This document shows positions 8,370-16,134 of a stretch of DNA of 50,410 bases, in pieces. The position numbers were made by a program, and so were the translations under genes. This DNA is from Caldisericia bacterium (GTDB taxonomy: Bacteria > Caldisericota > Caldisericia > UBA6126). Position 1 is the stretch's first letter. Each line of letters opens with the position of its first letter. The notes below the pieces were generated by a model, which was not told the origin of the DNA, ran no database searches, and worked only from the letters and a program-made list of their open reading frames with translations. Where the stretch lies: positions 1 to 50,410 of the forward strand of contig JAQVSG010000006.1 in assembly GCA_028700655.1 (NCBI GenBank). The letters are read 5' to 3'.

Positions 8370-10618
8370 AGTACTCTCGCCAAATTGAACATTTCTTTTC
8401 AAAAGCTCGTACTTTGTTTTACAAAATACGTTCATTTTTCACACTCGACAAACGGTTTTTCTTTTCGATTTTGATCCTTACCCTGATTCCCTTGTTCCTC
8501 GTTGAGTTTTTTTCACTATCGTCTTTGTTTCAATCCAAAATACAAAATTCAAAAAAAGAAATACTTAATGAGCGGGTAGATGACATTGATACGTATATGG
8601 ATTCATTGCATATGGTGATTGAAAATCTCATTCATCATGATCAAATTAAAGATATTCTGGTAGAAAATGAAAACAAGGATGATATCTATCATCAGCTTCG
8701 TTCCCAAGAAAAAATTGGTTCCATTTTAAGCAACTATATCCAATTGCAAGATATTCTTTTTATTGATCTTTTTTCTACTGATGGATCCCACTATCATGTG
8801 GGGGATACTTTATCAACGGAAGGTATTAACAACGTTGCGGTTACGCAATTGAAAGATTTTGCTAGGCACAATACAACATCTACCATCTTTTGGTCAGGGT
8901 TAATACCTAACTATTATGTTCGTTCTCCTGTCACTTCTATCATTGCAGTTGTATCGCCGATTTATACCATTGATCCCCTGACACTGCAAGAATATGTTAT
9001 TGGACATTTGATGATTGCCTTGGACCCAACCGTTTTCCAAAAAATGGATCCTTACAAAAATGAAAATAACGCTCGTATTCTAATTGTTGACAACGAGGAC
9101 ATAGTGATATATTCATCACAGTATTTTTCAACAGGAGATACGATTTCTCAAGAGACTGTGGACAGATTTCAAAGTGAACAATCGATTCATTCCATATCTT
9201 TCGACAATGTTTCCTATATTTTTTCTCAAGGAAGCTTATCAAATACAAATTGGAAAGTGTATGTTTTTTTCCCCGTAAAATTGTTTCTTAAGGATTTATA
9301 CCGTATCGGTTACCGATTTTTCATTGTTTTCTTGATTTCTAGCATTGCCCTGTATTTCTATTTTCTAAGGTTTTCAAAAAAATATATTCGACCGATTCGA
9401 AAACTAACCCAGCATTTTATTGAGTATAATCAAGGGAAATCCCTGCGACCCTTAAAACGATCTCAACGCACATATGAAGAAATAGGAGATTTGATAACCT
9501 GGTTTAATCAGTATACCGAAGATTTAGCTTCCAAAAAAGCAGCCGAGGAAAAACTAGCTCAATCACTTCTTAAACAAAAACACCTTGTTACCTGTATTAC
9601 CGAAACCATTTTGCAGTTGGACTATGATGGCACGATTCTTTTCGCCAATCCTGCCTGGAAAAACATTTCTGGATATAATATTGAAAATTGCATTGGCAAG
9701 ACTTTTATATCTTTCGTATACGTAGATCATAGAGACACATTTTTTTCTGCTTTTCAAGAAGTTGTTGATCATCAGAAAGATGGTATAACTGCGAAATTTC
9801 AGATTGTTAGAGAAGATGCCAACCTTTCTTGGGTTGAAATTCATTTTACCATGATGAACAGCGAGAGTGGAAAGTCAATTGTAGGTGTTTTATCTGACAT
9901 TACAGAACGAATTCGCATTGACGCATTGAGAGACGAGTTCATTAATACTGTTTCTCACGAATTAAGAACTCCCCTTTGTGCTATCAAGGAAAGCTTGTAT
10001 CTTATTAAACAACCCGATACAGGGAGTTTATCAGATATACAGACTCATCTTCTAGGAATAACTCTCCGCAACATCGATCGATTGAGTCTTCTGATTAATA
10101 ATGTCTTAGACTACCAAAAATACCAGTCCGAGACGAAACACATAACATTGTATTTAGAAAACATGAATGATACCGTTCAAGAAGCGATATCTCTGATGGA
10201 ACCGATAGCAAAACAAAAAGGATTGAAGTTAGATGCATTTTTAGATTATTCGATTCCTTTGGTTATGTTTAACAAGGACTCGATATTACAAGTCTGTATA
10301 AACCTCATCAACAATGCTATCAAATTTACTGAAAAAGGAAGTATTACACTTCGTACTCAGTTGTTTGATGCCTATATTCGTGTATGCGTAGAAGACACGG
10401 GAATAGGAATTCCCCCAGATCGTATCTCATCTCTATTTGAATCGTTTTACCAAGTGAGTAAAAGCCAACCTAATACAATAAAAGGGACTGGGCTTGGTTT
10501 ATCGATTTGCAAAAAAATCATTACAATGCACAATGGGAACATAGGGGTGGAAGGTTGTAACGAACATGGTTCGTGCTTTTTCTTTACGATCCCTACAATA
10601 GTCCATCCGAATCTTTAG
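8366..10618 (+). CDS. Sensor histidine kinase (dCache-like, HAMP, PAS, HisKA, HATPase_c), orphan
   Basis: The 750-residue kinase has a first membrane helix near residues 30-52 and an extracytoplasmic double-Cache-like sensor to about residue 310. A second helix (RFFIVFLISSIALYFYF) is followed by a HAMP-like linker with a KKYIRPIRKLT start, a PAS domain around residues 405-520 ending DITER, and then HisKA. The H-box is TVSHELRTPL with phosphoacceptor His531. HATPase_c has the N box (NLINNAIKFT), G1 (EDTGIGIP), F box and G2 (GTGLGLS), so it should be active. It overlaps the binding-protein gene by four bases and probably senses that protein's ligand-bound state. No response regulator is adjacent, and a short terminator follows. 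The arrangement recalls LuxP-LuxQ or ChvE-VirA pairs, which is analogy only. Confidence 0.9.
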   Translation: MKYSRQIEHFFSKARTLFYKIRSFFTLDKRFFFSILILTLIPLFLVEFFSLSSLFQSKIQNSKKEILNERVDDIDTYMDSLHMVIENLIHHDQIKDILVENENKDDIYHQLRSQEKIGSILSNYIQLQDILFIDLFSTDGSHYHVGDTLSTEGINNVAVTQLKDFARHNTTSTIFWSGLIPNYYVRSPVTSIIAVVSPIYTIDPLTLQEYVIGHLMIALDPTVFQKMDPYKNENNARILIVDNEDIVIYSSQYFSTGDTISQETVDRFQSEQSIHSISFDNVSYIFSQGSLSNTNWKVYVFFPVKLFLKDLYRIGYRFFIVFLISSIALYFYFLRFSKKYIRPIRKLTQHFIEYNQGKSLRPLKRSQRTYEEIGDLITWFNQYTEDLASKKAAEEKLAQSLLKQKHLVTCITETILQLDYDGTILFANPAWKNISGYNIENCIGKTFISFVYVDHRDTFFSAFQEVVDHQKDGITAKFQIVREDANLSWVEIHFTMMNSESGKSIVGVLSDITERIRIDALRDEFINTVSHELRTPLCAIKESLYLIKQPDTGSLSDIQTHLLGITLRNIDRLSLLINNVLDYQKYQSETKHITLYLENMNDTVQEAISLMEPIAKQKGLKLDAFLDYSIPLVMFNKDSILQVCINLINNAIKFTEKGSITLRTQLFDAYIRVCVEDTGIGIPPDRISSLFESFYQVSKSQPNTIKGTGLGLSICKKIITMHNGNIGVEGCNEHGSCFFFTIPTIVHPNL

Positions 10619-10633
10619 CGAATACATAGTAAA

Positions 10634-10656
10634 CCCAAAGCTTGGGATATTTTTTT
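10634..10656 (+). terminator. Short intrinsic terminator after the sensor kinase
   Basis: CCCAA (10634-10638) and TTGGG (10642-10646) form a 5-bp stem with a 3-nt loop, followed by AT and seven or more T residues. The stem is short, so efficiency is uncertain. Confidence 0.5.
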
Positions 10657-10680
10657 AAAAAGGTTCTGAAGATATATAAT
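10652..10680 (+). promoter_or_regulatory. Possible promoter of the TMEM175-like gene
   Basis: A perfect TATAAT -10 lies at 10675-10680. The hexamer 17 bp upstream (TTTTTA) is a poor -35. The -10 is about 40 bp before the start codon, and a strong GGAGG ribosome site lies between them. Confidence 0.4.
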
Positions 10681-10720
10681 ATAGGAATAAAATTTTCAAT
10701 GCTTTTGGAGGAATGTATAC

Positions 10721-11362
10721 ATGCGTCACAATAAAAGTCCTCTTCTTTCTTTAAATAGGCTTGAAACACTCACAGACGGTATTTTTGCTATCATCATTAC
10801 AATCATGGTACTTGGCATCCACGTTCCCACTATACCTACTAATTCTTCAAGTATGGAGTTATTTTATGCGCTGCGTCAATTAACCCCTCAGATAATATCC
10901 TACAGCGTATCGTTCTATCTCATTGCCCACTTTTGGTTATCTCATATACACCAATTAAAAATGTGTGTATGCACAAACAGAACTCACATTTTGTTGATTT
11001 TCATGTTCATTTTTTTTGTGTCGTTCATTCCTTTTACTACAGCCTTGGTCGGGCAGTACTCCGAAATCCGATTGGCTGTTGCTATCTTTCACTTCAGCGT
11101 TTTACTGGTGTATATCGTGTCCTTAATTTCTTGGGTGTTTGTGTCAAATAGTGAAAACTTAATTTCTCAAAAAATAGAAAAGAGACAAATCCAATTTGAA
11201 AATATTATTCACGTATTCCGCCTCTCTATACCTATCTTGGGGGTTGTTGTAAGTTTGTGGGAGCCCATGTACAGCTATTTTGTGTATGCATTTATGATTC
11301 TTGGAACCAATATTTTACGAAGAAATTTTCCGGATACATATTCAAGTTGTTCCACTACTTAA
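10721..11362 (+). CDS. TMEM175/DUF1211 family potassium channel-like membrane protein
   Basis: The 213-residue protein has about six hydrophobic helices. Its first helix contains RLETLTDGIFAIIIT (from residue 13), which fits the family motif R-x-x-x-F-S-D-G-V-F-A-I-A-I-T, with LTDG instead of FSDG. Bacterial TMEM175 proteins are small K+-permeable channels that assemble as tetramers in the cytoplasmic membrane; the Phe to Leu change lies in the signature itself. TGGAGG precedes the ATG. The stop codon directly abuts a pair of tandem 11-bp repeats that lead into the response-regulator gene, so the two genes may share control, but a common function is not shown. Similarity is mainly to the first motif and the overall length, which is typical of the bacterial forms. 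Confidence 0.78.
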   Translation: MRHNKSPLLSLNRLETLTDGIFAIIITIMVLGIHVPTIPTNSSSMELFYALRQLTPQIISYSVSFYLIAHFWLSHIHQLKMCVCTNRTHILLIFMFIFFVSFIPFTTALVGQYSEIRLAVAIFHFSVLLVYIVSLISWVFVSNSENLISQKIEKRQIQFENIIHVFRLSIPILGVVVSLWEPMYSYFVYAFMILGTNILRRNFPDTYSSCSTT

Positions 11363-11382
11363 AATCTTAAGAAAATCTTAAG
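11361..11382 (+). promoter_or_regulatory. Tandem 11-bp direct repeat, probable OmpR-type binding site (upstream copy)
   Basis: AAAATCTTAAG occurs twice back to back (11361-11371 and 11372-11382), followed by ATTT. Exact tandem 11-bp units are the layout bound by head-to-tail OmpR/PhoB-family dimers. Because TCTTAAGA is itself palindromic, the same bases can also fold into a 10-bp AT-rich stem with a 5-nt loop, but no T-run follows. The site lies between the channel stop codon and the response-regulator start. Confidence 0.6.
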
Positions 11383-11415
11383 ATTTGAAGTATTGAAAAA
11401 TGAAAAATTTGTGGT

Positions 11416-12168
11416 ATGCGAAAGGTTAAAAGAACATTGTTAGAAAAAACAAAAAAAAGGCTTCTAATTGTCGATGATGAGAGAGAACTAGTGGCCATTA
11501 CTAAGAAGTATTTTGAGTACGAAGGTTTCCTTGTAAGTACGGCATTTACTGGTTTAGAGGCCCTTCGAAAAATTGATGATACATATGACATTGTGATTCT
11601 TGATATATCGATGCCAAATATGGATGGTATGGAAGTTTGTAGAAAAATCCGAAGGCATTTTGATCTACCTATTGTATTTTTAACTGCCAAAAGTGAAGAA
11701 GAAGACTTGATAGAAGCTTTCAGGCTGGGAGCAGACGACTATATCACGAAACCTGTTACATTGCCTGTTTTGATGTCTCATGTCAAAGCCGCCATCAGGC
11801 GTTACCGGCATCTTTTCCACAACAAACGAGATATTGTTTATTCTACAACCAATTTCTCCTTTAACAGAACCAAGTATGATGTTCTCTACAAGGGGAAAAA
11901 AGTGCCTTTAACCAAGATCGAGTTCTCTATAATGCTCTTCCTGGCTGAAAACCCCAACAAAGTGAAGTCTATATGCGAGATATATGAGAATGTATGGGAA
12001 GAAGACTACTGTAAAACTTATGCAAACACAGTAATGGTGCATATTAACAACATAAAAACAAAATTGATAAAGGTTACTCGATCGGACCAATTTATAAAAA
12101 ATGTGTGGGGAAAAGGGTACAATTTTAATGATTTTTTGGAAGAAAAAATTTCCAAAAAAAAATCTTAA
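11416..12168 (+). CDS. OmpR/PhoB-family response regulator
   Basis: The 250-residue protein has a receiver domain (residues 14-130) with the acidic pair in LLIVDDE, phosphoacceptor Asp63 in VILDISMPNMDG, the Thr of FLTAK and the Lys of DYITKPV. A C-terminal winged-helix Trans_reg_C domain follows (residues 145-240) with VPLTKIEFSIMLFLAENP, a VMVHINNIKTKL recognition helix and a final WGKGYNF turn. It is therefore a DNA-binding regulator, activated by phosphorylation from the kinase encoded next. The start is weakly marked: no good ribosome site precedes 11416, and a TTG at 11437 with AAAGG upstream is an alternative that removes seven residues. Tandem 11-bp repeats lie before and at the end of the gene, which suggests self-regulation. 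Confidence 0.92.
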   Translation: MRKVKRTLLEKTKKRLLIVDDERELVAITKKYFEYEGFLVSTAFTGLEALRKIDDTYDIVILDISMPNMDGMEVCRKIRRHFDLPIVFLTAKSEEEDLIEAFRLGADDYITKPVTLPVLMSHVKAAIRRYRHLFHNKRDIVYSTTNFSFNRTKYDVLYKGKKVPLTKIEFSIMLFLAENPNKVKSICEIYENVWEEDYCKTYANTVMVHINNIKTKLIKVTRSDQFIKNVWGKGYNFNDFLEEKISKKKS

Positions 12169-12180
12169 GAATTTCTTAAG
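12159..12180 (+). promoter_or_regulatory. Tandem 11-bp direct repeat, probable OmpR-type binding site (downstream copy)
   Basis: AAAATCTTAAG (12159-12169) is followed directly by AATTTCTTAAG (12170-12180), a second unit with two changes, and then ATTT. It repeats the arrangement at 11361-11382, overlaps the regulator stop codon and lies about 120 bp before the kinase start. It can also form a 10-bp stem with a 5-nt loop. No T-run follows. Confidence 0.6.
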
Positions 12181-12298
12181 ATTTACCTCCTTTAAAAACA
12201 TACCTCGTTGTTTACAATAAAGTTGATATCGTTACTGGTTTCCATATCCGATATCTCACCAGTAAATGAAGTATCAGGAAATAAATGAAAGGTTAAAT

Positions 12299-14170
12299 AT
12301 GAGTATATTGATGAAAAAAAGGAGGTATTTTTTTAGTAGGATGAAAAGCATGACTATTTTTAAAAGAAAGAAAAAAATTTCGTTAACTGTTCGACTTTTT
12401 TTATACGTTGTTGAAAGCATCATTCTGTCTATTGTTGTCATGCTTCTTACAGTATATTTTGGTTTTAATACCAATTTTATGAAAGTGGTTGATTCCTCCA
12501 AAACATCCTATGATGTAAACGTTATCTATCAAGACATATTCGCAGGAAAAAGTATTACCAGTATATATATTCGATCTGGCCTCGGATATAGTTTATGTGC
12601 CTTCCCAAAGAGCACTTTTGAAATATTCCATGAGTATACTCCTGAGGAATTAAAGGAAGTGGGTGTATTTGTAAATGATGACAACGAGATTGTTGTATAC
12701 GACCCCTTTCTCTTGTTACAGAATACACTGGGGTTTGTGAGTAAACCTGAGGACATCCCCCCCTATATCATTCGTATTTCTTTTGAAAAGCACACTATTC
12801 ATTTCAACATTCATGTATATCAACCTGATTTGTTTGACAAAGAGAAAGTTGTAAAAGCTCTAGAAACGGAGATACATGAATCAACGTATCCATTTCCGTA
12901 TATCTTGCAATATCCCCAGGAAAATGATGAAGTGATTGGGAAAATCATGGACTATTACCATTATGACTTCGTTATTAAAAACGCCAAAAAAGAATCCATT
13001 CTTCAAACCAACATTCCACGGGTAGAAGTTGAAAACATCAAGCTTCCCTACAAAGGAATGTTGGAGAACGTATTAACAAAATTGAACACAGTGGATGATT
13101 ATGTACAAACTTTTTTCAAACGAAAACCAACGTTCGAAGTTATCGATCAAACCATTGTAGGACAGAACTTTTTAGGATATATATCGTATGGTTACCGAGG
13201 GAATTTATTCCTTTTATACCAATTCGCTTTGTTTGTGGGTGTTCTGGTTTTCTTACTCGCCTTTTTTCTTTTCAACCACTCTATCATTGCCTATATTCTT
13301 GAGATTGAGAAAGGAATTATGCGAGCATCGACAGGGAATCTATCCGACACAATACGTGTAAAAGGAAACAGTGAGTTGACAAGTTTGGCCACGAATATAA
13401 ATCAAATGGTTCATGCATTAAAAACAAAGTTTGAAGATGAAAAAAAGAATATTGAATCACGAGCAAATCTTATCACAAACTTATCCCATGATCTATTAAC
13501 ACCAATATCCACCATCATGGGCTATATTACCTTGCTACAAGAAGAAAAACACTCTTCTCAAGAGGAACAAATGGAGTATTTACATAGGGCCTATAATAAA
13601 GCAGAGATGTTGAAACAGATGATTCAAAACGCACTTAGTTATAGTGTCCTTCTCCGTGAACACCCCAAGGCAAATTGCAACTCTGTTTCTTGGAGTGAAA
13701 TGTATAAAATGTATTGCGATGAAGCCAAAGCATTAGCAAAGTCAAGTGGTTATCAAGTCATTATACACCCTACTACGATCCAATCGGATGTTGTTATAAG
13801 CCGTATTTATATGGAGAGAGTAATTGGTAATCTTTATATGAATACGATTAAACATGGAGTAAATACGTTACCTATAGAAATATCTACAGAAGAACAGGGA
13901 GAATATGTCACATTCTGCGTGAAAAATGCTGCCTCCTGCACAGAGGACTTAATAAAATACGGACAGTCTACAAGGAAAACAGTCTTTACGCGAGATAGTG
14001 CTTCTGGGTTAGGCTTACCGATCTGTCAGCAATTGATGGATCTTCAACACGGTTCTTGTTACACCACTGTAGAATTGCACTCTGATTCTTCTTCGACGCT
14101 TTGTTATTTTAAAGTTATCCTACGAATTCGAAAGGCGTCGTACAACGAAAATGCTAGTCGTACCATCTAG
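12299..14170 (+). CDS. Sensor histidine kinase, partner of the OmpR-type regulator
   Basis: The 623-residue kinase has one N-terminal membrane helix (VESIILSIVVMLLTVYF), a roughly 270-residue extracytoplasmic region of no recognised family, a second helix (LFLLYQFALFVGVLVFLLAFFLF), HAMP, HisKA and HATPase_c. The H-box is NLSHDLLTPI with His397 as phosphoacceptor; LLTP replaces the usual LRTP. The N box reads GNLYMNTIKHG and G2 reads SGLGLP. The usual D-x-G-x-G of G1 is replaced by VKNAAS, as in some VanS/KdpD-like kinases. It lies 130 bp after the regulator with a tandem repeat between. The start at 12299 is chosen because AAAGG sits six bases upstream; an in-frame ATG at 12266 lacks a ribosome site. 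The signal is unknown. Confidence 0.88.
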   Translation: MSILMKKRRYFFSRMKSMTIFKRKKKISLTVRLFLYVVESIILSIVVMLLTVYFGFNTNFMKVVDSSKTSYDVNVIYQDIFAGKSITSIYIRSGLGYSLCAFPKSTFEIFHEYTPEELKEVGVFVNDDNEIVVYDPFLLLQNTLGFVSKPEDIPPYIIRISFEKHTIHFNIHVYQPDLFDKEKVVKALETEIHESTYPFPYILQYPQENDEVIGKIMDYYHYDFVIKNAKKESILQTNIPRVEVENIKLPYKGMLENVLTKLNTVDDYVQTFFKRKPTFEVIDQTIVGQNFLGYISYGYRGNLFLLYQFALFVGVLVFLLAFFLFNHSIIAYILEIEKGIMRASTGNLSDTIRVKGNSELTSLATNINQMVHALKTKFEDEKKNIESRANLITNLSHDLLTPISTIMGYITLLQEEKHSSQEEQMEYLHRAYNKAEMLKQMIQNALSYSVLLREHPKANCNSVSWSEMYKMYCDEAKALAKSSGYQVIIHPTTIQSDVVISRIYMERVIGNLYMNTIKHGVNTLPIEISTEEQGEYVTFCVKNAASCTEDLIKYGQSTRKTVFTRDSASGLGLPICQQLMDLQHGSCYTTVELHSDSSSTLCYFKVILRIRKASYNENASRTI

Positions 14171-14348
14171 AAACTTCTTTCATCATTTTGGCAATGACAC
14201 TTTAAACGAAGCACAAATATGAAATACTAGAAATATCACGGTCACACCACCATGAAATGAATTGTATTGGAAAAGTGGTTGTGTATAAAAGGGTAAATGG
14301 GGTGCTCTGAAACCTCATAAAAAGGTTGTAAGACAATGTTTAATAACC

Positions 14349-14357
14349 TGTGGATAA
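14349..14357 (-). other. Single consensus DnaA box in a 228-bp intergenic stretch
   Basis: TGTGGATAA on the plus strand is the perfect TTATCCACA DnaA box on the minus strand. It stands alone between two convergent genes (14171-14398), and I saw no second box or AT-rich repeat cluster, so it is not evidence of an origin. The rest of this stretch holds nothing I can name. Confidence 0.3.
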
Positions 14358-14398
14358 AATTATTGGATATCAAAAAAAATAGAAAAATCAAGCTGGTT

Positions 14399-14656
14399 TT
14401 AGAATAAATTTCCTAAAGATGTAAAAATCGAAAAAGAAAAACCTATCTCAGCGATTAAAAGGATAAGAATAAAAAAAGCAAAAAATAGTAAAACGCATTG
14501 TGCCCATGTTTGTTTGGACATTTTTGTCTGACCTGAAAATGCCCAATAGATCGCGAAAAAGATACCAATGATAGGAATGGATAACAAAAGATAGGAAACA
14601 ATCCACTCTTTAAGGGATACAACTTCATGACGATCTAAGTACTCTTTATGAATCAT
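14399..14656 (-). CDS. Small two-helix membrane protein
   Basis: The 85-residue protein has a short cytoplasmic lead, a VVSLKEWIVSYLLLSIPIIG helix, a WAFSGQTKMSKQTWAQC loop and a second helix (VLLFFAFFILILLIAEIGF). This layout (S-L-K-E-W, I-P-I-x-x-I, W-A-F-x-x-x-T, S-K-x-x-W-A) is a recurrent family of small uncharacterised bacterial membrane proteins. An AGGAG ribosome site precedes the ATG. It follows tyrS on the same strand with a 129-bp gap, so co-transcription is possible but not shown. No function is known to me. Confidence 0.7.
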   Translation of the reverse strand: MIHKEYLDRHEVVSLKEWIVSYLLLSIPIIGIFFAIYWAFSGQTKMSKQTWAQCVLLFFAFFILILLIAEIGFSFSIFTSLGNLF

Positions 14657-14785
14657 CGGAATCTCCTATAATGAATATAGTTCCATTGTATTCAAGAAGA
14701 ATCGAGAGTAAAGATAATGAATTTTTACGTTGTGTTGCATTGAAAAGAATCATCTCCCAATAAATATAGAAAACATTTCTGCCGA

Positions 14786-15970
14786 TTAGACTATTTTCAG
14801 AAACTTACGCTTTCCAACTTTTATGATATCTCCTTTTTGAAGCTGAACCTCTGCCAAAGGATCCGTGATTTTCTCTCCGTTAATAGAACATCCTCCTCCT
14901 GTAATAATTCGTTTTGCTTCCGATTTAGTAGGAGTCAAATCGTGGGTCGTTATGAATTCATAGATTTTTACAGACAAAACATTCTCAAGTTCGAACTCAG
15001 GTATATCGTCGGGAAGTTCTTTTTTGCGATGCACCGTGATAAAGTGCTCTTTGGCGTTTTGACCCTCCTGAAATGTATGAAATTTTTCTGTGATACGTGT
15101 GGCTAAATCCAACTTAAAATCCATAGGGTTGTGACCTTGTTCAATTTGAACACGGATGTTTTCTAGGGTTTCTTCAGAGGATTGAAGAATCAGTTTGTGA
15201 TAGGGAATAATTAACGGATCAGGAATTGACATGAGCTTCCCAAACATTTGAATTGAATCCTCTGTAAGCCCAACATAATTTCCCAAGCTTTTGCTCATCT
15301 TGTCGACTCCATCGGTGCCCACCAATAAGGGCATCGTTAGGATAGACTGCGGCTTTTGACCATAAAAAATCTGTAACTCTCGTGCAAGCAGGAAATTGAA
15401 GAGCTGATCAGAACCACCCAATTCTAAATCTGCTTGAATAGCAACTGAATCGTATGCTTGCATTAACGGGTACATGAATTCATGCATAAATATGGGTGTT
15501 TGAGAGGCAAACCGTTTGGTGAAATCATCACGTTCGAGAATTTGTGAAAGAGTAAAATGAGCCATCATTTTAAGTAGCTCATCCATCGTAAGAACAGACG
15601 ACCATTCGCTATTATATCGGATTTCTGTTTGATTCAAATCCAGCACTTTCCCAACTTGTTCAAAATAGGTTTTTGCATTCTCTTTAATCTGTTCATGAGA
15701 GAGTGCTTTTCGAACTTTAGAACGGCCAGTTGGATCCCCAATACTAGCAGTGAAATCGCCGATGATGAATACAATTGTGTGTCCCATATCCTGAAATTGT
15801 TTTAATTTGTAGATCGGAACATAATGGCCTAGATGTAAATCGGGAGCACTTGGATCAGCCCCGTATTTTATACGTAAGGGTTTCCCCAATTCGGCTTTTT
15901 TACATAATTCTTCGAGCCCAATAAAATCGACAGTATTCTTTTGAATGGCGTTGCAATCTTCTTTTGTCAT
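14786..15970 (-). CDS. tyrS: Tyrosyl-tRNA synthetase
   Basis: The 394-residue enzyme charges tRNA-Tyr with tyrosine in the cytoplasm. The class I signature is HLGH at residues 46-49, within KYGADPSAPDLHLGH, which marks the TyrS2/TyrZ subtype, and KMSKS is at 224-228. The tyrosine pocket segment QAYDSVAIQADLELGGSDQ lies at 171-189. A C-terminal S4 RNA-binding domain (about 330-394) contains SKSEAKRIITGGGCSINGE-like features and ends GKRKFLKIV. Length and order are normal. AAAGGA sits before the ATG. It is divergent from hutU over 164 bp; I looked for a T-box leader on the minus strand and saw neither its length nor its conserved bulge motif. Confidence 0.95.
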   Translation of the reverse strand: MTKEDCNAIQKNTVDFIGLEELCKKAELGKPLRIKYGADPSAPDLHLGHYVPIYKLKQFQDMGHTIVFIIGDFTASIGDPTGRSKVRKALSHEQIKENAKTYFEQVGKVLDLNQTEIRYNSEWSSVLTMDELLKMMAHFTLSQILERDDFTKRFASQTPIFMHEFMYPLMQAYDSVAIQADLELGGSDQLFNFLLARELQIFYGQKPQSILTMPLLVGTDGVDKMSKSLGNYVGLTEDSIQMFGKLMSIPDPLIIPYHKLILQSSEETLENIRVQIEQGHNPMDFKLDLATRITEKFHTFQEGQNAKEHFITVHRKKELPDDIPEFELENVLSVKIYEFITTHDLTPTKSEAKRIITGGGCSINGEKITDPLAEVQLQKGDIIKVGKRKFLKIV

Positions 15971-16134
15971 ACGAATCCTTTCTGATAAATAGGATCGATC
16001 CCTGCATCAATCACAGGAATTGTGTTTATTTATAGTGACTTCATTCATAATATGGTATTATATATAAATGTGAAGGTACACGAAATTTTCAACAATTTCC
16101 GTGGATGCAATTTACTATATAGAAAGGACCTTTT

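Noticed and set aside
14349-14357. Replication origin suggested by a DnaA box near gyrB
   Set aside because: Only one perfect box was found, with no cluster, no dnaA or dnaN and no unwinding element, so it is probably chance.
15971-16134. T-box leader before tyrS
   Set aside because: The divergent region is short and lacks the conserved T-box sequence and a terminator/antiterminator fold.
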